From Amycolatopsis sp. CA-126428 (lineage in GTDB: Bacteria; Actinomycetota; Actinomycetes; Mycobacteriales; Pseudonocardiaceae), in contig NZ_PPHF01000097.1 in NCBI RefSeq assembly GCF_002904335.1, positions 1 through 64,000 of the forward strand: a stretch of DNA of 64,000 nucleotides, read 5' to 3'. The notes beneath the pieces were generated by a model. The model worked only from the letters and a program-made list of their open reading frames with translations. It was not told the DNA's origin and searched no databases. A program made the translations under genes and the position numbers. Of the stretch, positions 1-7,180 are shown piece after piece; positions within the stretch are counted from its first letter, which is position 1, and the number at the start of each line of letters is the position of its first letter.

Positions 1-29
1 CCGAACGCCGGATTGTTCAACGGCCGTCA

Positions 30-67
30 CGCCGCGTCAAGGCGGGAAAGCGTGCCTTGACCCGGCG
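30..67. terminator. Hairpin, probable terminator of an upstream gene
   Basis: Inverted repeat: CGCCG-C-GTCAAGGC, a 10-nt loop, then GCCTTGAC-C-CGGCG. This is a 13-bp stem with one C/C mismatch and no T-run. The gene it would serve lies off the left edge. I see no coding signal in the rest of 1-289, which also holds the promoter of the first gene. Confidence 0.5.
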
Positions 68-289
68 TGCCGTCCGCTGATGCGGCCGCGTATCGGTTCG
101 GCAGGGGGGTGTGCTCGCTGGGGCTCCGGGAGCGCCGTTTTCCGGCAGCTCCGTCGCTCGCCCCACTGGGTGACCCCGACCTAAGTCGTACCTCGGTCAA
201 TACCTGAGGATGCCGCCCGGCGCGGGCCGTCCCGGTACTCTTCGGAAAGCGAACACCAATCCCGACGTACGTTGCAGGGGGTACGGGCT

Positions 290-943
290 GTGCACATCGA
301 CCAGTGGCTGGAGGCGATCCCGCCGATCTCGGTGTACCTGATCGTCGGTGCGGTGATCATGATCGAAAGCCTCGGTATTCCCCTGCCCGGCGAGGTGGTG
401 CTGGTCAGCGCCGCCCTGCTCACGCTGAGCCACCCGAACCTGAGCCCGTTGTGGGTCGGCGTTGTGGCCAGTGCCGGTGCCATCATCGGGGACAGCATCG
501 GCTATCTGATCGGGAAAACCGGCGGTCAGCGGCTGTTCGCCTGGGCCGGCCGGAAGTTCCCCAAGCACTTCGGGCCGACGCACATCGCCAACGCCGAACG
601 GATCTTCAACAAGCGTGGCATGTGGGCCGTCTTCTTCGGCCGGTTCATCGCGTTCCTGCGCATCCTCGCCGGTCCGCTCGCCGGGTCGCTGCGCATGCAC
701 TACCCGAAATTCCTGATCGCCAACGCGCTCGGCGGCATCGCCTGGGCAGGCGGCACCACCGCCCTCATCTACTACGTCGGGGAGGCCGCCGAGAAGTGGC
801 TCGGCGACTTCTCCAAGTACGGCCTGATCGCCGCGATCGTCCTCGGCGTCGTCGTCTTCATCGTCATGAAGAAGCGGCTCGGCCGCGAGCACAAGGGCGA
901 GAGCGACGCGGAAACCCCGAAGCAGGAAGAGACCGCCGCCTAG
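290..943 (+). CDS. DedA family membrane protein
   Basis: Integral membrane protein of 217 aa in the DedA/SNARE-associated superfamily. Members act in envelope homeostasis; some are undecaprenyl-phosphate or phospholipid translocases. The hydrophobic N-terminus leads to a G-x-P-x-P-x-E motif (GIPLPGE), then the family's F-x-R-F-x-x-x-R-x-x-x-x-x-x-x-G-x-x-x-M pattern (FFGRFIAFLRILAGPLAGSLRM) and several further membrane spans. The C-tail is charged and cytoplasmic-looking (KKRLGREHKGES...). I chose GTG at 290 because a GGGGG Shine-Dalgarno run sits 8 nt upstream; a TTG at 272 would place that run inside the gene. The end overlaps the convergent EamA gene by 4 nt. The substrate is not evident. 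Confidence 0.88.
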   Translation: MHIDQWLEAIPPISVYLIVGAVIMIESLGIPLPGEVVLVSAALLTLSHPNLSPLWVGVVASAGAIIGDSIGYLIGKTGGQRLFAWAGRKFPKHFGPTHIANAERIFNKRGMWAVFFGRFIAFLRILAGPLAGSLRMHYPKFLIANALGGIAWAGGTTALIYYVGEAAEKWLGDFSKYGLIAAIVLGVVVFIVMKKRLGREHKGESDAETPKQEETAA

Positions 944-1833
944 ACCGCGACTAGCTCGGGCTTGGGTGCGGGCCGTTTCAGGGAGCCGAGCAGCACGCCC
1001 GCGATCACGACGACGGCGGCGCCGACCTCCGGCCAGGTCGGCCGCTCGCCCAGCAGCAGGAACGACGCCGTCAGCCCGACCACCGGCACCAGCAGCGAGA
1101 ACGGCGACACCACGCCGGCCGGGTTGCGCCGCATCAGCGTCGTCCACAGGCCCGATCCGACGACCGTGCCGATCAGCACGACGTAGGTCAGGCCGCCCAG
1201 CGCGGTCAGGCCGACCGGGGTCCCGAGCGTCGTCAGCGACCGCCACTGCGCGGCCGGGCCCTCCATGACCAGCGAAAGCGCGAACATCGGCAGCGGCGGC
1301 ACCACCGACATCCACAGCGTGAAGTGCAGCGGGTTGTCCGGCTTGGCCTGGCGCGTGCTCAGGTTGCCGAACGCCCAGCTCAGCGCGGCCAGCAGCGTCA
1401 GGATCATCGGCAGCAGCGCGGCGTGCCCGGACCGCTGCCACGCGATCGCGGCCATCCCGGCCACCGCCAGCGCGATGCCGGCCAGCTGCTGCGGCGTGAC
1501 GCGTTCGCCCAGGAAAACAGCGCCGAGGAGCACCGTGAACGGCGCCGACGCCTGCAGCACCAGCGACGCGAGCCCGGTCGGCATGCCGGTGTCCATCGCG
1601 ATGAACAGGAACGCGAACTGGCCGGTGCCGAAGCCGAGGCCGTACCCGAGCAGGTGCCGCACCGGCACCTTCGGCCACGGCACGAACAAGATCGTCGGGA
1701 CGGCGATCACGGCGAACCGCAGCGCGCCCGCGAACACCGGCGGGAACTGGCCGAGCGTGGCGTGGATGGCCAGGAAGTTGAGGCCCCAGAGGACGGCGAC
1801 GAGCACGGCGAGCAGGCGATCACGGGCGGGCAT
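940..1833 (-). CDS. EamA/DMT-family transporter
   Basis: Inner-membrane transporter of the drug/metabolite superfamily, 297 aa with about ten membrane segments in two EamA repeats. These proteins usually export amino acids, metabolites or drugs. The opening WGLNFLAIH after a short charged N-terminus and the GERVTPQQLAG / GERPTWPEV motifs at matching positions of the two repeats are typical. The ATG start at 1833 faces the LysR gene across an 86-bp gap holding a LysR-type dyad, so the regulator probably controls this exporter. The substrate cannot be read from the sequence. Confidence 0.88.
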   Translation of the reverse strand: MPARDRLLAVLVAVLWGLNFLAIHATLGQFPPVFAGALRFAVIAVPTILFVPWPKVPVRHLLGYGLGFGTGQFAFLFIAMDTGMPTGLASLVLQASAPFTVLLGAVFLGERVTPQQLAGIALAVAGMAAIAWQRSGHAALLPMILTLLAALSWAFGNLSTRQAKPDNPLHFTLWMSVVPPLPMFALSLVMEGPAAQWRSLTTLGTPVGLTALGGLTYVVLIGTVVGSGLWTTLMRRNPAGVVSPFSLLVPVVGLTASFLLLGERPTWPEVGAAVVVIAGVLLGSLKRPAPKPELVAV

Positions 1834-1888
1834 GCCTCCACTGTGACAACGAGGACAGTGAAGGACCAGCGAGAATATCTGCAGGAAC

Positions 1889-1907
1889 CTTGTAGCGGTG
1901 CTTCAAG
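1889..1907. promoter_or_regulatory. Candidate LysR-type operator (CTTG-N11-CAAG)
   Basis: In the divergent gap between the EamA transporter and the LysR gene, CTTG and CAAG are separated by 11 nt, and the imperfect dyad runs inward. This matches the T-N11-A pattern bound by LysR-type regulators. It ends 12 nt before the regulator's start, consistent with autoregulation plus control of the divergent transporter. Inference from pattern only. Confidence 0.4.
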
Positions 1908-1919
1908 TACAGTGTCGGC

Positions 1920-2828
1920 GTGGATCTGGGCCGGTTGCGTACGCTGCGGGAGTTCGCCGACCGCGGGAGCGTGACGGCGGCCGCGCGGGCGCTGCACTGC
2001 ACGCCGTCGGCGGTCTCGCAGCAGCTGCGCGCGTTGCAGGGCGAGGTCGGCCTCCCGCTCACCGAGCCGGCGGGCCGCGGCCTGCGGCTGACCGACGCCG
2101 GCCGCGCGCTGGTCGCCCGCGCCGACGAGGTGCTCGCCGCGCTCGAGCGGGCGGAGTCCGAATTGGACACCTACCGCAGCGCGCCGCGCGGGCGGGTGCG
2201 GATCGCGATCTTCCAGTCGGCCGGCCTGATGCTGCTGCCGGGGCTGCTGACCCGCGTCGCCGGGTACGACGGCCTGGAGATCGACGTCCGGGACGTCGAC
2301 ATGACGCCGCCCGAGGTGCCCGGCCTGGTCGCGGACTACGACATCGTCGTGGCGCACCGCGACGAGCACGCGCCGGAGTTCGCCTCGAGCCGCCTCGACG
2401 TGGTGCCGCTGCTGCGTGAACCGCTCGACGTCGCGCTGCCGGCCGGGCACCGGCTGGCGGACCAGCGCCGCGTGGAGCTGGCGGAGCTGGCGGACGAACG
2501 CTGGATCAGCGTCGACTTCGGCTTCCCGGTGGACGACGTGCTGCGCTCGCTGACCACCCGCACCGGCGTGCGGCCGGTCGTGGTGCAGCGGATCAACGAC
2601 TTCCGGATCACCGAACGGCTGGTCGCCGCCGGCCACGGCATCGCCCTGCTGCCCCGGTACACGATGAACACCGGCCCCGGCAGCGGGCTGGTCGGGCGGC
2701 CGCTCGCCGGCATCCGCGCGGCCCGCCTGGTGGAGGCGGTCTGCCGGACCGGCGCCCGTCAGCGCCCTGCGGTGGCCCAGGTAATCGAGGAACTGCGCGC
2801 AGAGATCGGTCAGCTCACCGGCTCGTGA
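1920..2828 (+). CDS. LysR family transcriptional regulator
   Basis: DNA-binding regulator of 302 aa. The N-terminal winged helix-turn-helix spans about residues 1-60 (LRTLREFADRGSVTAAARALHCTPSAVSQQL), followed by the linker helix and a periplasmic-binding-protein-like effector domain (about 85-295). The GTG start lies at the usual LysR position, with no good Shine-Dalgarno, so translation may be leaderless. It is divergent from the EamA transporter, its likely target. The last two codons and the stop lie inside the palindromic repeat at 2821-2868, shared with the convergent TetR gene. The inducer is unknown. Confidence 0.92.
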   Translation: MDLGRLRTLREFADRGSVTAAARALHCTPSAVSQQLRALQGEVGLPLTEPAGRGLRLTDAGRALVARADEVLAALERAESELDTYRSAPRGRVRIAIFQSAGLMLLPGLLTRVAGYDGLEIDVRDVDMTPPEVPGLVADYDIVVAHRDEHAPEFASSRLDVVPLLREPLDVALPAGHRLADQRRVELAELADERWISVDFGFPVDDVLRSLTTRTGVRPVVVQRINDFRITERLVAAGHGIALLPRYTMNTGPGSGLVGRPLAGIRAARLVEAVCRTGARQRPAVAQVIEELRAEIGQLTGS

Positions 2829-2868
2829 GTGGCAAGGCGGGTTCTAACCCGCCTTACCACTCACGAGC
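2821..2868. repeat. Palindromic repeat, copy 1 (bidirectional terminator-like)
   Basis: A 48-nt near-perfect palindrome: two 23-nt arms with one mismatch around a CT centre. It contains GCTCGTGAGTGG, GGGTTCTAACCC and CCACTCACGAGC. Related copies lie at 15325-15376 and 43821-43877. This one carries the stop codons of both convergent neighbours, LysR and TetR, so it encodes the last residues of each. The position suggests bidirectional transcription termination; there is no U-tract. Confidence 0.8.
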
Positions 2869-3462
2869 GTGGGAGCGCAGGTAGGCCAGCGCGATGGCGA
2901 GCGCGTCCTCCAGCGCTGTGAGGTCGTGCCGGATGTGCGCCAGCAGCAGTCCACCTTGGACGGACGTCATCGCCGCCTGCGCCAGCCGCGCCGGGTCGGC
3001 GTCCGCGGCCAGTTCGCCGTTGTCCTGCAGGGTTTTCAGTCCGCGCGCGAGATGGGACTCCCACGTCCGGTAGGCCTGGTCGACCAGCGGCGCGAGCTTC
3101 GGGTTGTCGCCCACTTCGCCGGCGAGGTTGCCCAGCGGGCAGGCGATCGGGGCGCCCGCGCGGCGGTGGACGTCCAGCAGCTGCTCGGTCCACGTTTCCA
3201 GATCGGCCCAGGAGGCCAGCGTGAAGATCGCCGGCTGGTTGCCGAGGACCTGCTCGAGGTAGCGATCGATCACCGCCCCGACCAGCTGTTCCTTGTTCTT
3301 GAAGTAGTGGTACATCTGCGATTTCCCGGCCCCGCTCGCGGCGAGCACCTTGTCGACGCTCGTGCCCGCGACGCCGTCGACGTACATCAGCGTGGCCGCC
3401 GCGTCGACGATCGCCTCGCGGGTCCGCCTGCCGCGCGGGGTCGAAGCCGCTTGCGTGTCCAT
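2854..3462 (-). CDS. TetR family repressor
   Basis: A 202-aa regulator with an N-terminal TetR helix-turn-helix (about residues 10-60: TREAIVDAAATLMYVDGVAGTSVDKV... then QMYHYFKNKEQL). The C-terminal ligand domain is of the TetR_C/YcdC kind. ATG at 3462 was chosen over longer upstream readings because it places the HTH at the usual distance from the start. It is divergent from the peroxiredoxin-like gene. Two TGTAC-N6-GTACA operators lie between them, the first starting right at this gene's start codon, so autorepression plus control of the neighbour is likely. Confidence 0.9.
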   Translation of the reverse strand: MDTQAASTPRGRRTREAIVDAAATLMYVDGVAGTSVDKVLAASGAGKSQMYHYFKNKEQLVGAVIDRYLEQVLGNQPAIFTLASWADLETWTEQLLDVHRRAGAPIACPLGNLAGEVGDNPKLAPLVDQAYRTWESHLARGLKTLQDNGELAADADPARLAQAAMTSVQGGLLLAHIRHDLTALEDALAIALAYLRSHAREW

Positions 3463-3504
3463 GTACCGGATAGTACAGTCTGCTTCACTGTACCAATCAG
3501 TACA
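3462..3504. promoter_or_regulatory. Tandem TetR operators, TGTAC-N6-GTACA twice
   Basis: Two 16-bp palindromes, TGTAC-CGGATA-GTACA (3462-3477) and TGTAC-CAATCA-GTACA (3489-3504), start 27 bp apart between the divergent TetR and peroxiredoxin-like genes. The pair also forms a larger dyad, GTACAG-N9-CTGTAC (3473-3493). Spacing and symmetry suit two TetR dimers. The first box overlaps the TetR start codon and the second ends 17 nt before the other gene. Confidence 0.7.
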
Positions 3505-3520
3505 ACTGCTAGGGGGATCC

Positions 3521-4141
3521 ATGACACTCGAGAACGCCCTGATCGGGGTCAACGACCAAGCCCGCGGGGCCCTGCCGCCGGAGATCTTCGCGATCCTCGA
3601 AGCCGACCGCCGCCGCGGCGGCGCGACCGAGTTCGCCGAAGCGGGTGGCAAGATCGAAGACTTCACGCTGCCCGGCGCCGACGGGGTGCCGGCGAGCCTC
3701 GGCGAGCTGGTGGCGGCCGGGCCGGCGGTGCTCGTGTTCTACCGCGGCCAGTGGTGCCCGTACTGCAACCTGACACTGCGCACCTACCAGCAGGAAGTGC
3801 TGCCCGAGCTGGGGAAGTACGGCGCGACGCTGGCCGCGATCAGCCCGCAGCGGCCGGACGGCTCGGTGCCGGTCGAAGACCTGGGGTTCCCGGTGCTTTC
3901 GGACGTGGGCAGCACGGTCGCGCGCGGACTCGGGCTGAGCTACCCGGTGTCCGAGCCCGTGCGCGACGCCATGGAGTCGCTCGGCACCGACCTCGAGAAG
4001 GTCAACGGCACCTGGGAACTGGTCCACCCGGCGGTGGTCGTGGTCGACCGCGACCGGGTGATCCGCTACATCGACGTCCACCCGGACTTCGTCACGCGCA
4101 CCGAACCGGCGGACATCCTGGAAGCGGTCAAGTCGCTTTAG
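3521..4141 (+). CDS. Peroxiredoxin-like (AhpC/TSA) protein with CPYC motif
   Basis: A 206-aa cytoplasmic thioredoxin-fold protein of the peroxiredoxin-like family, probably reducing peroxides or acting as a thiol-disulfide reductase. A helical N-terminal extension (about 1-45) precedes the redoxin domain, which has FYRGQWCPYC with cysteines at 79 and 82, followed by an AISPQ strand and VVVVDRDRVIRYI near the end. A CxxC pair rather than the single peroxidatic Cys of classic 2-Cys peroxiredoxins suggests a PRX-like-2 or BCP-like mechanism. The ATG has an AGGGGG ribosome site 5 nt upstream. Regulation by the adjacent TetR is likely. Confidence 0.82.
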   Translation: MTLENALIGVNDQARGALPPEIFAILEADRRRGGATEFAEAGGKIEDFTLPGADGVPASLGELVAAGPAVLVFYRGQWCPYCNLTLRTYQQEVLPELGKYGATLAAISPQRPDGSVPVEDLGFPVLSDVGSTVARGLGLSYPVSEPVRDAMESLGTDLEKVNGTWELVHPAVVVVDRDRVIRYIDVHPDFVTRTEPADILEAVKSL

Positions 4142-4712
4142 CGCTGTGTTTCACGCTGTAGGTGATCACCGAACCCAGGACCAGGGCCACGGCCAGGGAG
4201 AGCAGCAGGCTGATCCCGGGTTCGGTGACGATCCGGCCGCCCGCGTAGCCGAGGAAGGCCACGTACGACGTCCAGAGAGTGACGCCGACGGCCGAGGCGG
4301 TGAAGAACTCCGCCATCGGCCACCGGAGTGATCCGGCGAGGAGGGCGCCGAGGGTCCCGCCCGACGGCAGCCAGCGGGCGACCACCAGCACCGGCCGGGG
4401 ATGGCGCTGCAGCCGCCCGTCGAGCCAGCCGAGGCCGGCGGCGATCTTCTTCCGCCGGCTCAGCCGGTCCAGCGCCGCCCGGCCACCGAACCGGCCGAGG
4501 GCGTAGAGCGCCTGGTCGGACGCCAGGCACCCGGCACTCGCCACGGCGATCACCAGCGCCAGCGACGTCCCGCCCTGCGCGGCCTCGATGCCCATGCCGA
4601 GGATGGTCACCTCGGTGGGCAGCAGCGGCACGAGCGCGACGACGAACAGCACCAGCAGGCCCGCCGTCGATCCGTTCACACCTCCATTAACCGCCCGCTC
4701 CCCGTGAAGCAC
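4128..4712 (-). CDS. DedA-like membrane protein
   Basis: A 194-aa membrane protein distantly related to DedA. An N-terminal hydrophobic segment with LLPTEVTILGMGIEA is followed by RWLPSGGTLGALLAGSLRWP, matching the DedA R-x-x-x-x-G loop, and about four to five membrane spans. The start is uncertain. GTG at 4712 gives the longest form. GTG at 4679 follows GGAGG but with only 1 nt of spacing. The end overlaps the convergent peroxiredoxin-like gene by 14 nt. The function is envelope-related by family only. Confidence 0.7.
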   Translation of the reverse strand: MLHGERAVNGGVNGSTAGLLVLFVVALVPLLPTEVTILGMGIEAAQGGTSLALVIAVASAGCLASDQALYALGRFGGRAALDRLSRRKKIAAGLGWLDGRLQRHPRPVLVVARWLPSGGTLGALLAGSLRWPMAEFFTASAVGVTLWTSYVAFLGYAGGRIVTEPGISLLLSLAVALVLGSVITYSVKHSAKAT

Positions 4713-4810
4713 TCCCGATCAGCGGGGACTCACAGCAACCCGACAGCTCGTCCACAGACTCGCCGAAACCATGCCAGGAGTTGTCATGGTTCGCCGTGAG
4801 GCTGGGGCGC

Positions 4811-5713
4811 ATGAACACACTTTCCGGAAAAGTCGCCCTGGTGGCGGGCGGTACGCGCGGCGCGAGCCGGGCGATCGCCGTCGAACTGGGCCGCGCGGGC
4901 GCCTTCGTCTACGTGACCGGCCGGACGACGCGCGCCGGACGGTCCGAAGTGGACCGCCCCGAAACGATCGAAGAGACGGCCGAGCTGATCGAGCGGGCGG
5001 GCGGGGCGGCGGAAGCGATCCGCGTCGACCACCTGGTGCCGGCCGAGGTCGAAGCCCTGGCCAAGCGCATCGATCGCCTCGACATCCTGGTCGACGGCCT
5101 GTGGGGCGGTGACCAGCACCTGGGCTGGGGCAAGCCGGTGTGGGAGCACGACCTCGACGCGGGCCTGCGGATGATCCGCCTCGGCATCGACGCGCACCTG
5201 ATCACCAGCCACTTCCTGCTCCCGCTGCTGATCGGCCGGCCGGGCGGGCTGGTCGTCGAGCTGACCGACGGGACGGCCGAGTACAACGCGGAGTACCGCG
5301 AAGGCACTTCGCTGCCGTTCTACCTGGCGAAGGCGTCGGCGCACCTGCTCGCGATCGGTGAGGCGGCCGAGCTGGCCGCCCACGGTGCGACGGCGGTGGC
5401 CTTCACCCCGGGATACCTGCGGTCGGAGGCGATGCTGGAGGACTACGGGGTCACGGAGGAGAACTGGCGCGACGCTTGCGAGCGCGTGCCGCACTTCGCG
5501 ATTTCCGAGACGCCGACGTTCGTCGGCCGCACGGTGGCGGCGCTGGCCGCGGACCCGGACCGGCACCGGTGGACCGGGCGGACGTTGAACAGCGGGCAGC
5601 TGGCGAAGGAATACGGCGTGGACGATGTGGACGGCAGCCGGCCGGACGGCTGGCGGTACATGACGGAGGTGGCGGACGCGGGAAAGCCCGCGGACACCAC
5701 CGGCTACCGCTGA
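4811..5713 (+). CDS. SDR family oxidoreductase
   Basis: A 300-aa Rossmann-fold short-chain dehydrogenase with the N-terminal nucleotide-binding GGTRGASR (about residues 12-19). Later it has the C-terminal signature of the DHRS1-like branch (TPGYLRSEAMLEDYGVTEENW and ISETPTFVGR). At the catalytic site, where this branch has Y-x-x-x-K, the sequence reads F-Y-L-A-K: phenylalanine replaces the catalytic tyrosine and a tyrosine sits one place later. Activity may be altered or lost. An ISAs1-type element is inserted 12 nt past its stop, in what looks like its terminator hairpin. The substrate is unknown. Confidence 0.85.
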   Translation: MNTLSGKVALVAGGTRGASRAIAVELGRAGAFVYVTGRTTRAGRSEVDRPETIEETAELIERAGGAAEAIRVDHLVPAEVEALAKRIDRLDILVDGLWGGDQHLGWGKPVWEHDLDAGLRMIRLGIDAHLITSHFLLPLLIGRPGGLVVELTDGTAEYNAEYREGTSLPFYLAKASAHLLAIGEAAELAAHGATAVAFTPGYLRSEAMLEDYGVTEENWRDACERVPHFAISETPTFVGRTVAALAADPDRHRWTGRTLNSGQLAKEYGVDDVDGSRPDGWRYMTEVADAGKPADTTGYR

Positions 5714-5724
5714 CGCGCCCCCCG

Positions 5725-5734
5725 CCCTCCCTGG
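5725..5734. repeat. Left target-site duplication of the IS
   Basis: The 10-bp sequence CCCTCCCTGG directly abuts the left inverted repeat and is repeated at 7074-7083 next to the right one. It marks a recent, intact transposition event. Confidence 0.85.
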
Positions 5735-5770
5735 CAGGGTTCCGGCAAAGTCTTGTGGCCTGGTTGCAGG

Positions 5771-5838
5771 GCGGGCACGGCTCTCGTTGATCATGTGATT
5801 GTCGAAGTCCCATGATCGTGTGAGAGAGCCGTGCCCGC
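5771..5838 (+). promoter_or_regulatory. Inverted repeat covering the transposase start codon
   Basis: A perfect 15-bp dyad (GCGGGCACGGCTCTC at 5771-5785, complement at 5824-5838) encloses a second dyad (GATCATG at 5789-5795, CATGATC at 5811-5817). The transposase GTG (5831) lies within the right arm. In a transcript reading in from outside, the start would be base-paired. IS10 and IS200 use such a device to block translation from read-through mRNA. The same role here is inference. Confidence 0.55.
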
Positions 5839-7046
5839 TGCCCAATCGTGCCTGATCCCTGTCGTACGTGATCGCCTGGCCCCGGTCGTTGATCCCGCCA
5901 CCGACCCACTATGGATGCCTGACCTGCGGAAACATCTCGCCGGGGTGCCTGATCCACGAGATCGGCGTGGTGTGCGGCATTCGATCGGGTCGATCGTGGC
6001 GCTCGCCGCCGCAGCCGTCGTCGCGGGCGCACAATCCTTCACCGCGATCGGCGAATGGGCCGCCGACGCCCCACAACCAGTACTGGCCGCATTGGGCGCC
6101 CGATTCGATTCCCGCCAAGCCCGGTACGCAGCACCCGATGAGGCCACTGTGCGGCGCGTGGCCGGCCGGGTCGACGGCGACATCCTCGACGACGTGATCA
6201 GCAGCTGGCTCACCGGACACGACACCAGCGGCAACACTGATCCGGCCGAAACCGCGCCGACCGCGATCGCGGTGGACGGCAAATCCCTGCGCGGCACCTT
6301 CACCCGCACCGGAGGCGCCGGAGTGCACCTGCTGGCCGCGATCACCCACGACAACGCCGTCGTCGTCGGGCAACGCCAGGTACCGGCCGGCAGCAGCGAA
6401 ATCACCTGGTTCCAGCCGCTGCTGGACACCATCGACCTGGCCGGGCGGGTGGTCACCGCCGATGCCCTGCACACCACCGCCGACCATGCCCGCTACCTGC
6501 ATCGACGCGGCGCCGACTACGTCTTCACCGTCAAGGAGAACCAGCACCGTCTCCATGGCCTGCTCGACACCCTGCCCTGGCACGAGATCCCCGCCCACAT
6601 CACCACCGGCCACGGCCACGGCCGCAGCGAACGCCGCACCGTCCAGCTCGCATCCCTGGGCGAGTTCCTCGGCTACCCGGTCATCGACTTCCCGCATGCG
6701 AGGCACGCGTTCCTCATCGAGCGCTACACCACCCACCACACCCAGCCGGAAACGCTCCGCCCACACCGCATTCGGACTCACCAGCCTCACCGGCCGCTAT
6801 GCCCACCCCGCCCACATCGGAGGCTACGTCCGCGGGCACTGGCACATCGAAAACACACTGCACTGGGTCCGCGACGTCACCTACAACGAAGACCAATCCC
6901 GAGCCCGCACCGGCACCGTACCCCGGGTGATGGCCAGCCTCCGCAACCTCGCCACCAGCGCACACCGGCAAGCCGGGCACACCAACATCGCCCAAGCCCT
7001 GCGCCACACCGCCCGAGCCCTCACCCTGCTCGGAATCCCCACATGA
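5831..7046 (+). pseudogene. ISAs1-type DDE transposase, +1 frameshift
   Basis: The first frame gives an H-repeat/ISAs1 N-terminal region (DLRKHLAGVPDPRDRRGVRHS), then AIAVDGKSLRG carrying the first catalytic Asp, VVTADALHT carrying the second, and YVFTVKENQ. At about 6745-6770 the similarity jumps into the +1 frame, which carries the rest (FGLTSLTGRYAHP, GYVRGHWHIENTLHWVRDVTYNEDQSR with the catalytic Glu region) to the TGA at 7044. The change is near the run CCGGAAACGCTCC. The ends are intact, so this is a recently inactivated copy, an assembly error or, less likely, programmed frameshifting. Confidence 0.85.
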
Positions 7047-7073
7047 CAACACCACGACTTTGCCGGAACCCTG

Positions 7074-7083
7074 CCCTCCCTGG
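7074..7083. repeat. Right target-site duplication of the IS
   Basis: CCCTCCCTGG, identical to 5725-5734, directly follows the right inverted repeat. The following 97 bp up to the WYL gene's end show no gene. Confidence 0.85.
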
Positions 7084-7180
7084 GGGGCGTCCCCGAGTCC
7101 AGTCTATCGGTGAGGGGCGACAAAACCGGCCGAACGCCCACTGCGGCCGGGAGTTGTCCACATTCGCCAACCCCTGTGGA

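Larger units (their letters stand above)
5735..7073 (+). mobile_element. ISAs1-family insertion sequence, 1339 bp
   Basis: Terminal inverted repeats of 18 bp, perfect (CAGGGTTCCGGCAAAGTC at 5735-5752, its complement at 7056-7073), enclose one transposase gene. Both sides carry the 10-bp direct repeat CCCTCCCTGG. Element length, transposase type and end sequence fit the ISAs1 family. If one repeat copy is removed, the flanks join into GACGC-G-CCCCCC, loop, GGGGGGCGTC, so the element appears to have landed in the loop of a hairpin downstream of the SDR gene. Confidence 0.9.

Noticed and set aside
6745..6770. Programmed +1 frameshifting in the transposase
   Set aside because: No slippery site with stop codon or stimulatory structure is apparent, and ISAs1-type transposases are normally single-frame. 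A mutation or sequencing error is simpler.
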